Positions 6,076 to 12,224 of a stretch of 12,224 nucleotides of DNA are shown here, piece by piece. The stretch is from Acidobacteriota bacterium (lineage in GTDB: Bacteria; Acidobacteriota; Vicinamibacteria; Vicinamibacterales; SCN-69-37), in NCBI GenBank assembly GCA_021824055.1, contig JAKALV010000078.1, forward strand, positions 1-12,224. The letters run 5' to 3'. The first letter of the stretch is position 1. Every line of letters starts with the position of its first letter. The position numbers were made by a program, and so were the translations under genes. The notes beneath the pieces were generated by a model. It was given only the letters and a program-made list of their open reading frames with translations, was not told the origin of the DNA and searched no databases.

Positions 6076-8085
6076 ATGTTGACCTCTGCCAACTTCGAGG
6101 ATCGTCAGAGCTTCGCGCTGCGGCTCGTCGTGCTGCGCGTGGCCACGATTGTCGTGTTCGCGGTCATCGCCGTGGCGTTCTGGATCTTCCAGGTCGTCGA
6201 GCACCAGCGGTACGAGCAGCTGGCCGAGCGCCAGCACCTGCGGACGATGCCGCTGCGTGCCCCGCGCGGGATTCTGTACGACCGCAATGGCAAGGTGCTG
6301 GTGCGCAACACCTACTCGTTCACGATCGCGTTCGTGCGCGAGCAGAGCGCCAACGTGAACGACGCGGTGCGCCGGGTGGCGGCCGCCACCGGCGTTGACG
6401 AAGCGCGCATCGCGGACATCGTGGCCAACGCGAAGAAACGCCGCGATCCGCTTTACCGTCCGATCCCCATCATCGAACACGCCACGCTGGCCCAGGTGGC
6501 CGCCGTCACGGCGCGGCAGGTGGACTTGCCAGAAATTGTCGTCCAGCAGCTGCCCACGCGCGAGTATCCCGAGGGCGGCGTGGCCGCGCACCTGTTCGGC
6601 TATGTCGGAGAGATCCAGGAAGCGCAGCTGCAGCGGCCGGAGTTTGCCGGGCTGGAACTCGGCGCGATGGTCGGTCAGGCCGGCCTCGAGCGGACCTACA
6701 ACACGCTGCTGAAGGGCACCGACGGCATTCGGACGGTGGCGGTCAACAGCCGCGGCCGCGAGATCGAGAAGCTCGGCGAGCAGGACCCGGTCGACGGCGA
6801 TCGCCTCCAGCTGACGGTGGATCTCGATCTGCAGAAGGCCATGGAGGATGCGTTCCGATACTCCGGGTATTCCGGCGCCGGCGCCGTGCTCGATCCGCGC
6901 ACCGGCGAGATTCTGGCGCTCACCAGCCTGCCGAGCTACGACCCGAACGCGTTTGCGAGCGGTCTCGACAGCGCCTCGTTGAACCGGTTGTTCAACGATC
7001 CACTGAAGCCGTTCACGGACCGCGTGATCCAGGGCACGTATTCGCCGGGCTCGTCGTTCAAGATCCTGATGGCGACCGCGGCGCTCGAAGAAGGAGTAAT
7101 CACGCCGGACACCACCGTGAATTGCCCCGGGTACTACGACTTCGGCGGACGCCGATTCAAGTGCAGCCGACTGGACGGGGCCGGGCACGGCGTGACCGAC
7201 GTGCGCAAGGCGCTCGAAGTGTCGTGCAACGTGTTCTTCTACACGCTCGGCTCCAAGATGAAGATCGACACGATCCATGCGTACGCCGAGAAGATGGGGC
7301 TCACGGGCAAGACCGGCGTGGATCTGCCCGGCGAGCGCGACAGCCTCGTGCCGTCGACCGAGTGGGCCAACAACGTCCGCAAGTCGCCGTGGTACCCGGG
7401 AGAGACGATCTCCGTGGCCATCGGTCAGGGCGCGGTCTCGGTGACCCCCCTGGCGCTGGCGACGATGGTGTCGACCGTCGCCAACGGCGGCACGCTGATC
7501 ACGCCGCACATTCTCAAGGCGGTCGACAAAGGCGATGGCTGGATTCCGGCGGGCGCCGCGCCGCCGCGCTCGACCTTCTTCATCAAGCCCGACAACCTCC
7601 AGGCGATTCGCGACGGATTGTGGAGGGTCGTCAACGGCGCGGGCACCGGGTACAACGCGCGCATCGCCGGACGCGACGTCGCGGGCAAGACCGGCACGTC
7701 GCAGGTGATCTCCAACGAGGGCAAGAAGGCGGCGCAGGGCAAGACGAACATGGATCTGCGCGATCACGGCTTCTTCGTGTTTTTTGCGCCGCGCGACAAT
7801 CCCGAGATTTCCGGCATCATCTTCGCCGAGCATGGCGTGCATGGCTCGAATGCCGCGACGATCGCGCGCCATGTGATCGAGACCTATTTCGACAAGCGGG
7901 ACGGCAAGCCCCTGCCCGTGCTGCCGCCTCCGCCGGCGCTGCAGAAGATCGGTACGCCGGCTACGGCGACCCAGGGCCGCGCAACCGACGGGCGAACCCG
8001 TGGGGCCGGCGGAGCGCGCGAAGGCGAGGGCCGCGCGGGTCGAGCCCGTCTCGCCGAAGCGGCCGGAGGCCGCGTAGGCGGATGA
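6076..8085 (+). CDS. mrdA: Peptidoglycan transpeptidase PBP2 (elongasome)
   Basis: 669 residues as read. This class B penicillin-binding protein cross-links nascent lateral-wall peptidoglycan together with RodA. It has a membrane anchor (about 18-40), the PBP dimer/pedestal region (about 58-230, with RAPRGILYDRNG at 61-72) and a transpeptidase domain (about 262-605). The domain shows SxxK as Ser326-Ser-Phe-Lys329, SxN as Ser383-Cys-Asn385 and KTG at 538-540, so it should be active. The ATG follows the mreD stop by 4 bases, with GGTGG (6064-6068) as a plausible binding site. The oddity is the tail after the PLPVLPPPP stretch (612-620): the last ~34 codons have poor third-position GC and Gly/Arg/Ala-only composition, while the +1 frame there looks coding (see findings). 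As read, its stop overlaps the rodA ATG (ATGA). Confidence 0.96.
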   Translation: MLTSANFEDRQSFALRLVVLRVATIVVFAVIAVAFWIFQVVEHQRYEQLAERQHLRTMPLRAPRGILYDRNGKVLVRNTYSFTIAFVREQSANVNDAVRRVAAATGVDEARIADIVANAKKRRDPLYRPIPIIEHATLAQVAAVTARQVDLPEIVVQQLPTREYPEGGVAAHLFGYVGEIQEAQLQRPEFAGLELGAMVGQAGLERTYNTLLKGTDGIRTVAVNSRGREIEKLGEQDPVDGDRLQLTVDLDLQKAMEDAFRYSGYSGAGAVLDPRTGEILALTSLPSYDPNAFASGLDSASLNRLFNDPLKPFTDRVIQGTYSPGSSFKILMATAALEEGVITPDTTVNCPGYYDFGGRRFKCSRLDGAGHGVTDVRKALEVSCNVFFYTLGSKMKIDTIHAYAEKMGLTGKTGVDLPGERDSLVPSTEWANNVRKSPWYPGETISVAIGQGAVSVTPLALATMVSTVANGGTLITPHILKAVDKGDGWIPAGAAPPRSTFFIKPDNLQAIRDGLWRVVNGAGTGYNARIAGRDVAGKTGTSQVISNEGKKAAQGKTNMDLRDHGFFVFFAPRDNPEISGIIFAEHGVHGSNAATIARHVIETYFDKRDGKPLPVLPPPPALQKIGTPATATQGRATDGRTRGAGGAREGEGRAGRARLAEAAGGRVGG

Positions 8086-9188
8086 TCGTCGACCGCCGCA
8101 TCCTGCCGCATCTCGATTGGGCGTGCGTGGCCGCGTTGGTCGCGCTGATGGCGATCGGCCTGGCGTCGATCTACAGCGCCAAATGGGATTTTGTGCACCA
8201 GGCGCCGGGCCGCGAGTTCTGGAAGCAACTCTACGCCGTGGGGATCAGCCTCGGCGTGTTCGTCGTGTGCCTGCTGATCGACTACCGGTCGCTGACGCAG
8301 CGCTCGCTGATCTTCTACGGCGCGCTGATCGCCCTGTTGGTCTACGTGGCGTTCTTCGGCGTGGTGCGCAACGGCTCGCGCCGCTGGATTCCGCTCGGCG
8401 GCCTGGATTTCCAGCCGAGCGAATTTGCCCGCGTGGCGGTGGCGATGGTGCTCGCGGCCTACTTCGCCGGCGCGCAGCGGTTGAGCCGATCGATGCGCGA
8501 CATTGCGATCGGCGGCGTGTTTCTGGCGGTGCCGCTGCTGTTGATCATGCGGCAGCCCGATCTGGGCACCGCGGCCACGTTGATCCCCGTGTTTCTGGGC
8601 ATGGCGTTCATCGGCGGCATGCGGATGAAGTGGCTGGTGGTCGCGGCGATGGTCGGCCTGCTGCTCTCGCCGGTGGCGTACAAGTTCGTCCTCACGGACT
8701 ACCAGCGCGGGCGGATTCAGACGTTCGTGAACCCGGAACTCGATCCGCGCGGCGACAGCTACCAGCAGCTGCAGGCGCGGATCACGGTGGGCTCGGGTGG
8801 ACTGTTCGGCAAGGGGTTCGGCGGCGCGACCCAGGCAGGCGGCTACGGGTTTCTTCCGGAGGCGCACAACGACTTCGTCTTTTCGGCGCTGGCCGAGGAG
8901 CACGGTTTCGCCGGCGTCCTGGTCGCGCTCCTGCTGTATTTGTTTGTGATCCTGCGGGGACTCGAAGCGGCCAAACTGGCGAAGGATCGCCTCGGCGCGT
9001 ACCTCGTGATCGGGATACTGTCCGGCTTTTCGTTTCAAGTGGTGTACAACATAACCATGTCAGCGGGGCTGGCGCCTGTGAAGGGCCTGACGCTGCCACT
9101 CATGAGCTATGGCGGGTCGTCGCTGATGGCGACGCTTGCCGGTTTCGGCCTCATCCTCAACGTGCGGATGCGGCGGTTCACTAATTAG
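8082..9188 (+). CDS. rodA: SEDS peptidoglycan glycosyltransferase RodA
   Basis: 368 residues, a polytopic SEDS-family membrane protein that polymerises lipid II into glycan strands in complex with PBP2. About ten hydrophobic segments are visible. Family marks include NGSRRWIPLGG (97-107), QPSEFAR (111-117), RQPDLGTA (157-164), the LPEAHNDFVF stretch carrying the presumed catalytic Asp264, and the C-terminal FtsW/RodA signature KGLTLPLMSYGGSS (334-347). The ATG at 8082 lies in the mrdA stop (ATGA); GGAGG at 8065-8069 is 12 bases away, somewhat far. The frame is open well upstream, but the family N-terminus (a short basic lead into the first helix) matches this start. Confidence 0.97.
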   Translation: MIVDRRILPHLDWACVAALVALMAIGLASIYSAKWDFVHQAPGREFWKQLYAVGISLGVFVVCLLIDYRSLTQRSLIFYGALIALLVYVAFFGVVRNGSRRWIPLGGLDFQPSEFARVAVAMVLAAYFAGAQRLSRSMRDIAIGGVFLAVPLLLIMRQPDLGTAATLIPVFLGMAFIGGMRMKWLVVAAMVGLLLSPVAYKFVLTDYQRGRIQTFVNPELDPRGDSYQQLQARITVGSGGLFGKGFGGATQAGGYGFLPEAHNDFVFSALAEEHGFAGVLVALLLYLFVILRGLEAAKLAKDRLGAYLVIGILSGFSFQVVYNITMSAGLAPVKGLTLPLMSYGGSSLMATLAGFGLILNVRMRRFTN

Positions 9189-9199
9189 CGGAGGGAAGT

Positions 9200-9255
9200 C
9201 GCTTGACAGGTTGTGGCAGCGTGGGACCTGCGGTCCCGCCACGGCCTGTCAAGCG
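9200..9255 (+). promoter_or_regulatory. Nested three-part hairpin between rodA and rng
   Basis: An 11-bp perfect inverted repeat, CGCTTGACAGG (9200-9210) with CCTGTCAAGCG (9245-9255), encloses GTGGC/GCCAC (9213-9217 with 9238-9242), which encloses GGGACC/GGTCCC (9223-9228 with 9232-9237) around a TGC loop. The only unpaired parts are small internal bulges (9211-9212 opposite 9243-9244, and 9218-9222). It ends 14 bases before the rng ATG and has no following T-run, so a structured 5' leader or an intergenic palindromic repeat is likelier than a terminator. Confidence 0.8.
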
Positions 9256-9269
9256 AACTTCCAGGAATA

Positions 9270-10922
9270 ATGACAAAGGAAATGGTTATTTCCTCGACGC
9301 CGCACGAAACCCGTGTGGCGATTCTCGAGGACGATCTGGTCACGGAAATCTTCATCGAGCGCGAACACTCGCGCGGCGTCGTCGGCAACATCTACAAGGG
9401 CCGCGTGTCCAAGGTGTTGCCCGGCATGCAGTCGGCCTTCGTCAATCTCGGACTGGAGCGCGACGCGTTTCTGTACGTCACCGACGTCATCAGCCCCTCG
9501 GAAGCCGAGCTGGAAGATGAGGACGAGGAGCCGGCGATTCCGCCGACGCCGATCATCGACGCCGACGAAAACGCCGCGGCTGCGCCGCTTCTGACCGACG
9601 CGGAAGGCAAGACGTCGCCGAACCCCGCGCAGACGCAGTCGCAGACCCACGCGTCGGGCCAGTCGCGGCGCAGCGACCGCCGGCGCGAGCAGGCGGCCCC
9701 CACGGCCAAGATCGAGGAACTCCTGAAGGAAGGCCAGGAAGTCGTCGTGCAGGTCGTCAAGGAACCGCTCGGCACCAAGGGCGCGCGCATCACGTCGCAC
9801 ATCAGTCTGCCGGGCCGGTTTCTGGTCTACATGCCGACGGTCGAGCACATCGGCGTGTCGCGCAAGATCGACTCGCGCGACGAGCGGAAGCGGCTGCGCG
9901 GCATCGTCCAGAAGTTCAAGGAAGAGCACGGGTTGGTCGGCGGCGTCATCATTCGCACCGCGGCGTCGCACCGGTCGGACGAAGATGTGATCGCCGATCT
10001 TTCGTACTTCCATCAGATCTGGACCGACATTCAGAAGAAGCGCGAGTCGGGCCGTCCGCCCGCGGTGCTGTTCCGTGAAGACAGCCTGGTCTCGAAGCTG
10101 CTGCGCGATCTGCTGACCGAGCAGTTCAGCGCCATCCGTATCGACGATGAAGCGGAGTTCCGGCGCGTGCAGACGCTGGTGGGGCGCATCATGCCGGCGC
10201 TGCTGGCGCGCGTGAAGCTCTACACGAAGGACTACCCGATCTTCGACGAGTACGGCGTGCAGGGCGAAGTCGACAAGGCGCTGCGCAGCAAGGTCTGGCT
10301 CAAGTCCGGCGGCTACATCGTGGTCAACCAGACCGAAGCCCTGGTCGCCATCGACGTGAACACGGGCCGCTACGTGGGCAAGAAGTCCGCGGGGCGACTC
10401 GAAGACACGATCGTCAAGACCAACCTCGAGGCCGCCAAAGAGATCATCCGGCAGATCCGGTTGCGCGATCTGGGCGGCATCATCGTGCTCGACTTCATCG
10501 ACATGGAAGAAAAGAAGAACCGCCAGAAAGTCTTCCAGGCGATCGAGCAGGAGCTCCGGCGCGATCGCGCGCCGTCGAAGGCCGTCCAGGTGTCCGATTT
10601 CGGCCTGATCATCATCACGCGCAAGCGCGTGAAGAGCAGTCTCGAGCGGCAGTTGACCGAGCCGTGTCCGTACTGCGCAGGCACCGGCGCGATCAAGGCG
10701 AGCGCCACGATCTGTTACGACATCCTGACGGAAGTGAAGAAGGTCAGCGCGGAGCTCGACGGCTACAGCCTCGTGCTGCGCGTGAACCCGGAAATCGCGC
10801 GCGCGTTCAAGGACGAGGAGCGCGAACTGTTCAAGGAGCTCGAGACGGCCGTCGGCCGGCCGGTCACGGTACGATCCGACGAGCAGCTGCACCACGAGCA
10901 ATTTGATCTGATGGCGATTTAG
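9270..10922 (+). CDS. rng: RNase E/G family endoribonuclease
   Basis: 550 residues. This is a single-strand-specific endonuclease for rRNA processing and mRNA decay. An N-terminal S1 domain (about 35-185) is interrupted by a low-complexity insert (about 76-146) that is acidic first, then Ala/Pro- and Gln/Ser/Thr-rich, and Arg-rich at the end. The catalytic DNase I-like region contains AIDVNTG (Asp362) and VLDFIDM (Asp408), the two Mg-binding aspartates. CPYC (466-469) is the zinc-link motif. There is no long C-terminal degradosome scaffold, so RNase G type fits. ATG 9270 is chosen because family proteins begin M-(S/T)-K-E-M; AGGAA (9263-9267) is unusually close to it. A GTG at 9213 would translate the hairpin. 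mreBCD-rng linkage is also found in E. coli. Confidence 0.95.
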   Translation: MTKEMVISSTPHETRVAILEDDLVTEIFIEREHSRGVVGNIYKGRVSKVLPGMQSAFVNLGLERDAFLYVTDVISPSEAELEDEDEEPAIPPTPIIDADENAAAAPLLTDAEGKTSPNPAQTQSQTHASGQSRRSDRRREQAAPTAKIEELLKEGQEVVVQVVKEPLGTKGARITSHISLPGRFLVYMPTVEHIGVSRKIDSRDERKRLRGIVQKFKEEHGLVGGVIIRTAASHRSDEDVIADLSYFHQIWTDIQKKRESGRPPAVLFREDSLVSKLLRDLLTEQFSAIRIDDEAEFRRVQTLVGRIMPALLARVKLYTKDYPIFDEYGVQGEVDKALRSKVWLKSGGYIVVNQTEALVAIDVNTGRYVGKKSAGRLEDTIVKTNLEAAKEIIRQIRLRDLGGIIVLDFIDMEEKKNRQKVFQAIEQELRRDRAPSKAVQVSDFGLIIITRKRVKSSLERQLTEPCPYCAGTGAIKASATICYDILTEVKKVSAELDGYSLVLRVNPEIARAFKDEERELFKELETAVGRPVTVRSDEQLHHEQFDLMAI

Positions 10923-10933
10923 CGTCGTATAAT
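10903..10933 (+). promoter_or_regulatory. Promoter for the small secreted-protein gene
   Basis: A perfect TATAAT (10928-10933) lies just after the rng stop, with TTGATC (10903-10908, 4 of 6 to the -35 consensus) inside the last codons of rng; the 19-base spacer is slightly long. Transcription would start near 10940, giving a leader of about 42 bases with a small hairpin and a strong ribosome binding site. A perfect TATAAT in such GC-rich DNA is unlikely to be accidental. Confidence 0.55.
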
Positions 10934-10940
10934 TGACATG

Positions 10941-10963
10941 CGCCGGCGCGTCAGTGGCCGGCG
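10941..10963 (+). promoter_or_regulatory. Short leader hairpin
   Basis: CGCCGGC (10941-10947) pairs with GCCGGCG (10957-10963) around a 9-base loop. It would begin the transcript from the TATAAT promoter and stop 6 bases before the ribosome binding site AGGAG (10970-10974). It might protect the 5' end of the mRNA, or act as a weak stop for rng transcripts, though no T-run follows. Confidence 0.4.
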
Positions 10964-10981
10964 GGCAAAAGGAGCCTCAAC

Positions 10982-11425
10982 ATGAATCAGAGACGATTTG
11001 GTGCTGTGCTGGCGAGCTTCGCGTCCGTGTGCGTGATGGTGGCTGGCGCGCAGACCATGAGCGGCGCCGCGAAGAAGGCGACGTCACTCGGTTCGGTGAA
11101 GATCGCCCATCAGGTCATGGCCGACGGCAAGCCCCTGGCGGCCGGCACGTACATGTTGCGGGTGTCGGACGAAATGCCGGCGGCAGTGGTCGGCCAGTCC
11201 GCCGATGAGTCGCGCTGGATCGAGTTCGTCCAGGGTGGCGCCGTCAAGGGCCGCGAGATGGCCACGGTGCTCTCGAAGGACGCGCTGAAGGACATGGCCA
11301 AGAAGGAAACGCCGCCGGCCGCCGGCACGGCCCGGGTGGAATTGTTGAAGGGCAACGACTACATCCGCGTGTGGGTCAATCGCGGCGGCGCCCAGTACCT
11401 GATCCACCTCACGGTCGCCAAGTAG
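10982..11425 (+). CDS. Small exported protein of unknown function
   Basis: 147 residues. A signal peptide is visible: basic start MNQRRF, hydrophobic stretch to about 21, and a likely signal peptidase I site after AGA (about 21-23). The mature part contains SLGSVKIAHQVMADGKPLAAGTYMLRV (35-61), a pattern like small beta-sandwich proteins with a 'GxPLxAGTY' turn, then WIEFVQGG (79-86) and a C-terminal VELLKGNDYIRVWVNRGG (119-136) beta-rich end. It has no cysteine in the mature protein and no lipobox. I recall similar uncharacterised proteins from acidobacteria, but I cannot assign a function. The start has an ideal AGGAG (10970-10974) 7 bases upstream and its own promoter. It is probably transcribed apart from rng and converges on the DUF4097 gene. 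Confidence 0.85.
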   Translation: MNQRRFGAVLASFASVCVMVAGAQTMSGAAKKATSLGSVKIAHQVMADGKPLAAGTYMLRVSDEMPAAVVGQSADESRWIEFVQGGAVKGREMATVLSKDALKDMAKKETPPAAGTARVELLKGNDYIRVWVNRGGAQYLIHLTVAK

Positions 11426-11432
11426 CGACCGT
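11411..11432. terminator. Hairpin over the convergent gene ends
   Basis: ACGGTCGC (11411-11418) pairs perfectly with GCGACCGT (11425-11432) around a 6-base loop. The stop codon of the plus-strand gene (11423-11425) sits in the loop and first stem base. On the plus strand a moderately T-rich stretch follows (GTCTACTTCTTCT), so it may end transcription of the small secreted-protein gene. On the minus strand no T-run follows. The convergent, 9-base-apart gene ends make a terminator here likely. Confidence 0.4.
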
Positions 11433-11434
11433 GT

Positions 11435-12224
11435 CTACTTCTTCTGCGTTCCGATCGTAATATCGCCGTTGAACGTCTGAAGCGTCACCGTGGCGCTGCC
11501 GTCACCAACCTTGCCCGTCAGCGAGCGGCGGCGCGTTCGCGTGCCGCTGCTTTGCAGCGGCAGCGAGGAGCTGATGTCGCCGCTGAACGAACTGGCCATC
11601 AGCGTGAAGCCCACGCTCCCGGACGGCGTGAAGCGCACATCGCCCGCGTGGCTCGTAAGCTCATAGCGGCCATTTCGCGTTAACTCACCCGAAAACACGG
11701 CGTCGCCGGACATCGACACGAGCGTCGTGGTTTCGCTCGTCACGTCGCGGGCCGTCACGCTGCCGCTGACCGTGCTGGCATGCACGCTGCGCGCTTTGAC
11801 CTGTTGCAGCGTGACATCGCCGCTCAACGTTCCGGCGTCGAGCGATCCGTCCCCGGCCGCCCCGATGATGCTGACGTCACCCGACGCGGTCTTCGCCTCG
11901 GACACGGTCCCGACGTTGCGCAACGCGACGTCGCCGCTCATGGTATTCGCGGCCAGCTCCCCCTGAATGCCGGTGACCTTGATGCCGCCCGACAGACTGT
12001 TGATCACCAGGCGCGTGCCGGCCGGCGCGGAGACGATCATATCCACCCGCACGCTGTAGACCGACGGCCGTTCGTTCGGATAGTCGGCCCTGACCGTCGC
12101 GCGCGTGCCGGTGACCTGCTGGTTGACCGTGACACGTTCCAGTCCGAGGCGGGCGTCCGCGTCCGTCCGGCCGCGTGAATGACGAAGCACCTCGACCGTG
12201 GCGTCCCGTCCGCTGCCCGCCGTG
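11435..12224 (-). CDS. DUF4097 beta-helix protein, 5' end cut by the window
   Basis: 262 residues are visible and the frame is open to the right edge, so the N-terminus (probably with a signal peptide) is missing. The GTG at 12190 is internal: the codons upstream of it continue the same SGRDATVEV-like family sequence. The C-terminal half is a right-handed beta-helix type repeat: S-G-D/S/G triplets or variants recur every 17-21 residues through most of the protein (visible residues 78, 96, 114, 134, 153, 172, 193 and 214), with a last one (NGD) at 252. This is the hallmark of DUF4097/DUF4098 'putative adhesin' proteins. Those proteins are often encoded with anti-sigma or PspC-like membrane genes, and their function is unproven. 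It converges with the small secreted-protein gene. Confidence 0.88.
   Translation of the reverse strand, partial: TAGSGRDATVEVLRHSRGRTDADARLGLERVTVNQQVTGTRATVRADYPNERPSVYSVRVDMIVSAPAGTRLVINSLSGGIKVTGIQGELAANTMSGDVALRNVGTVSEAKTASGDVSIIGAAGDGSLDAGTLSGDVTLQQVKARSVHASTVSGSVTARDVTSETTTLVSMSGDAVFSGELTRNGRYELTSHAGDVRFTPSGSVGFTLMASSFSGDISSSLPLQSSGTRTRRRSLTGKVGDGSATVTLQTFNGDITIGTQKK

Noticed and set aside
6022..7872. 616-codon open frame on the minus strand across mreD/mrdA
   Set aside because: It is antisense to a PBP2 with all catalytic motifs intact. The product is a low-complexity Arg/His/Ala-rich sequence with no recognisable domain, as expected from the complementary strand of GC-rich coding DNA.
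7122..8081. Long upstream extension of the rodA frame inside mrdA
   Set aside because: The first 320 codons are an out-of-frame reading of PBP2 with Arg/Gly-rich nonsense sequence. RodA similarity begins at the ATG at 8082.
9203..9208. TTGACA as a -35 element for rng
   Set aside because: It is part of the perfect inverted repeat, and no -10-like sequence lies 16-19 bases downstream (the region is GC-rich).
9200..9255. Rho-independent terminator ending the mre operon
   Set aside because: No T-run follows the stem on either strand, and the hairpin lies close to the rng start, so read-through or a leader role is likelier.
9213..9269. Longer rng starting at GTG 9213
   Set aside because: The extra 19 residues are encoded by the nested hairpin and do not look like the family, whose members start near M-(S/T)-K-E-M. 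The GGAGGG at 9190-9195 is 17 bases from that GTG.
9249..10901. 550-codon open frame on the minus strand across rng
   Set aside because: It is a shadow of the RNase E/G gene, with Leu/Asp/Val/Arg-biased composition and no family features. The plus-strand frame has catalytic Asp and zinc-link motifs.
10933..10938. TTGACA overlapping the TATAAT, as a -35 element
   Set aside because: No -10 sequence occurs at the right distance downstream. The TATAAT itself is a better promoter element.

Overview
The window is GC-rich bacterial chromosome. It carries a complete rod-shape and elongasome gene cluster (mreB, mreC, mreD, mrdA/PBP2, rodA) followed by an RNase E/G gene. Flanking genes are a membrane-anchored PpiD/SurA-type peptidyl-prolyl isomerase, a GGDEF diguanylate cyclase, a small secreted protein and a DUF4097 beta-helix protein. 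Protein features (the RNase G with a long charged insert in its S1 domain, the small 'GKPLAAGTY' secreted protein, the DUF4097 protein) and the heptameric GCCTTCT intergenic repeats suggest Acidobacteriota, perhaps the Vicinamibacteria. This is inference from family resemblance; no marker gene is present to settle it. No tRNA, rRNA, CRISPR array, transposase or prophage gene is visible.

Layout. Positions 1-212 hold a large degenerate inverted repeat, A/G-rich on the left and C/T-rich on the right, ending in GCCTTCT heptamers. The minus-strand ppiD-like gene (213-2126) ends against it. A 117-bp divergent intergenic region (2127-2243) has promoter-like elements for both directions. From 2244 to 9188 six plus-strand genes are packed almost without gaps: GGDEF, mreB, mreC, mreD, mrdA, rodA. 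Four of their five junctions are 4-base NTGA stop/start overlaps and the fifth is a 4-base gap, so this looks like one translationally coupled operon. An 81-base gap containing a 56-nt nested hairpin (9200-9255) separates rodA from rng (9270-10922). A separate promoter overlapping the end of rng appears to drive a 147-residue exported protein (10982-11425). This converges, 9 bases apart, on a minus-strand DUF4097 gene that runs off the right edge.

How the genes work together. MreB filaments, the MreC/MreD membrane proteins, the RodA glycosyltransferase and the PBP2 transpeptidase form the machine that inserts lateral-wall peptidoglycan. RNase G processes RNA and is linked to mre genes in other bacteria too (mreBCD-yhdE-rng in E. 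coli). The unusual member is the diguanylate cyclase at the head of the operon: its stop codon overlaps the mreB start, which would tie production of a c-di-GMP enzyme to production of the elongasome.

The points most worth a second look are the GGDEF-mreB coupling, an apparent reading-frame switch in the last ~30 codons of mrdA, the nested hairpin in front of rng, and the long inverted repeat at the left edge.
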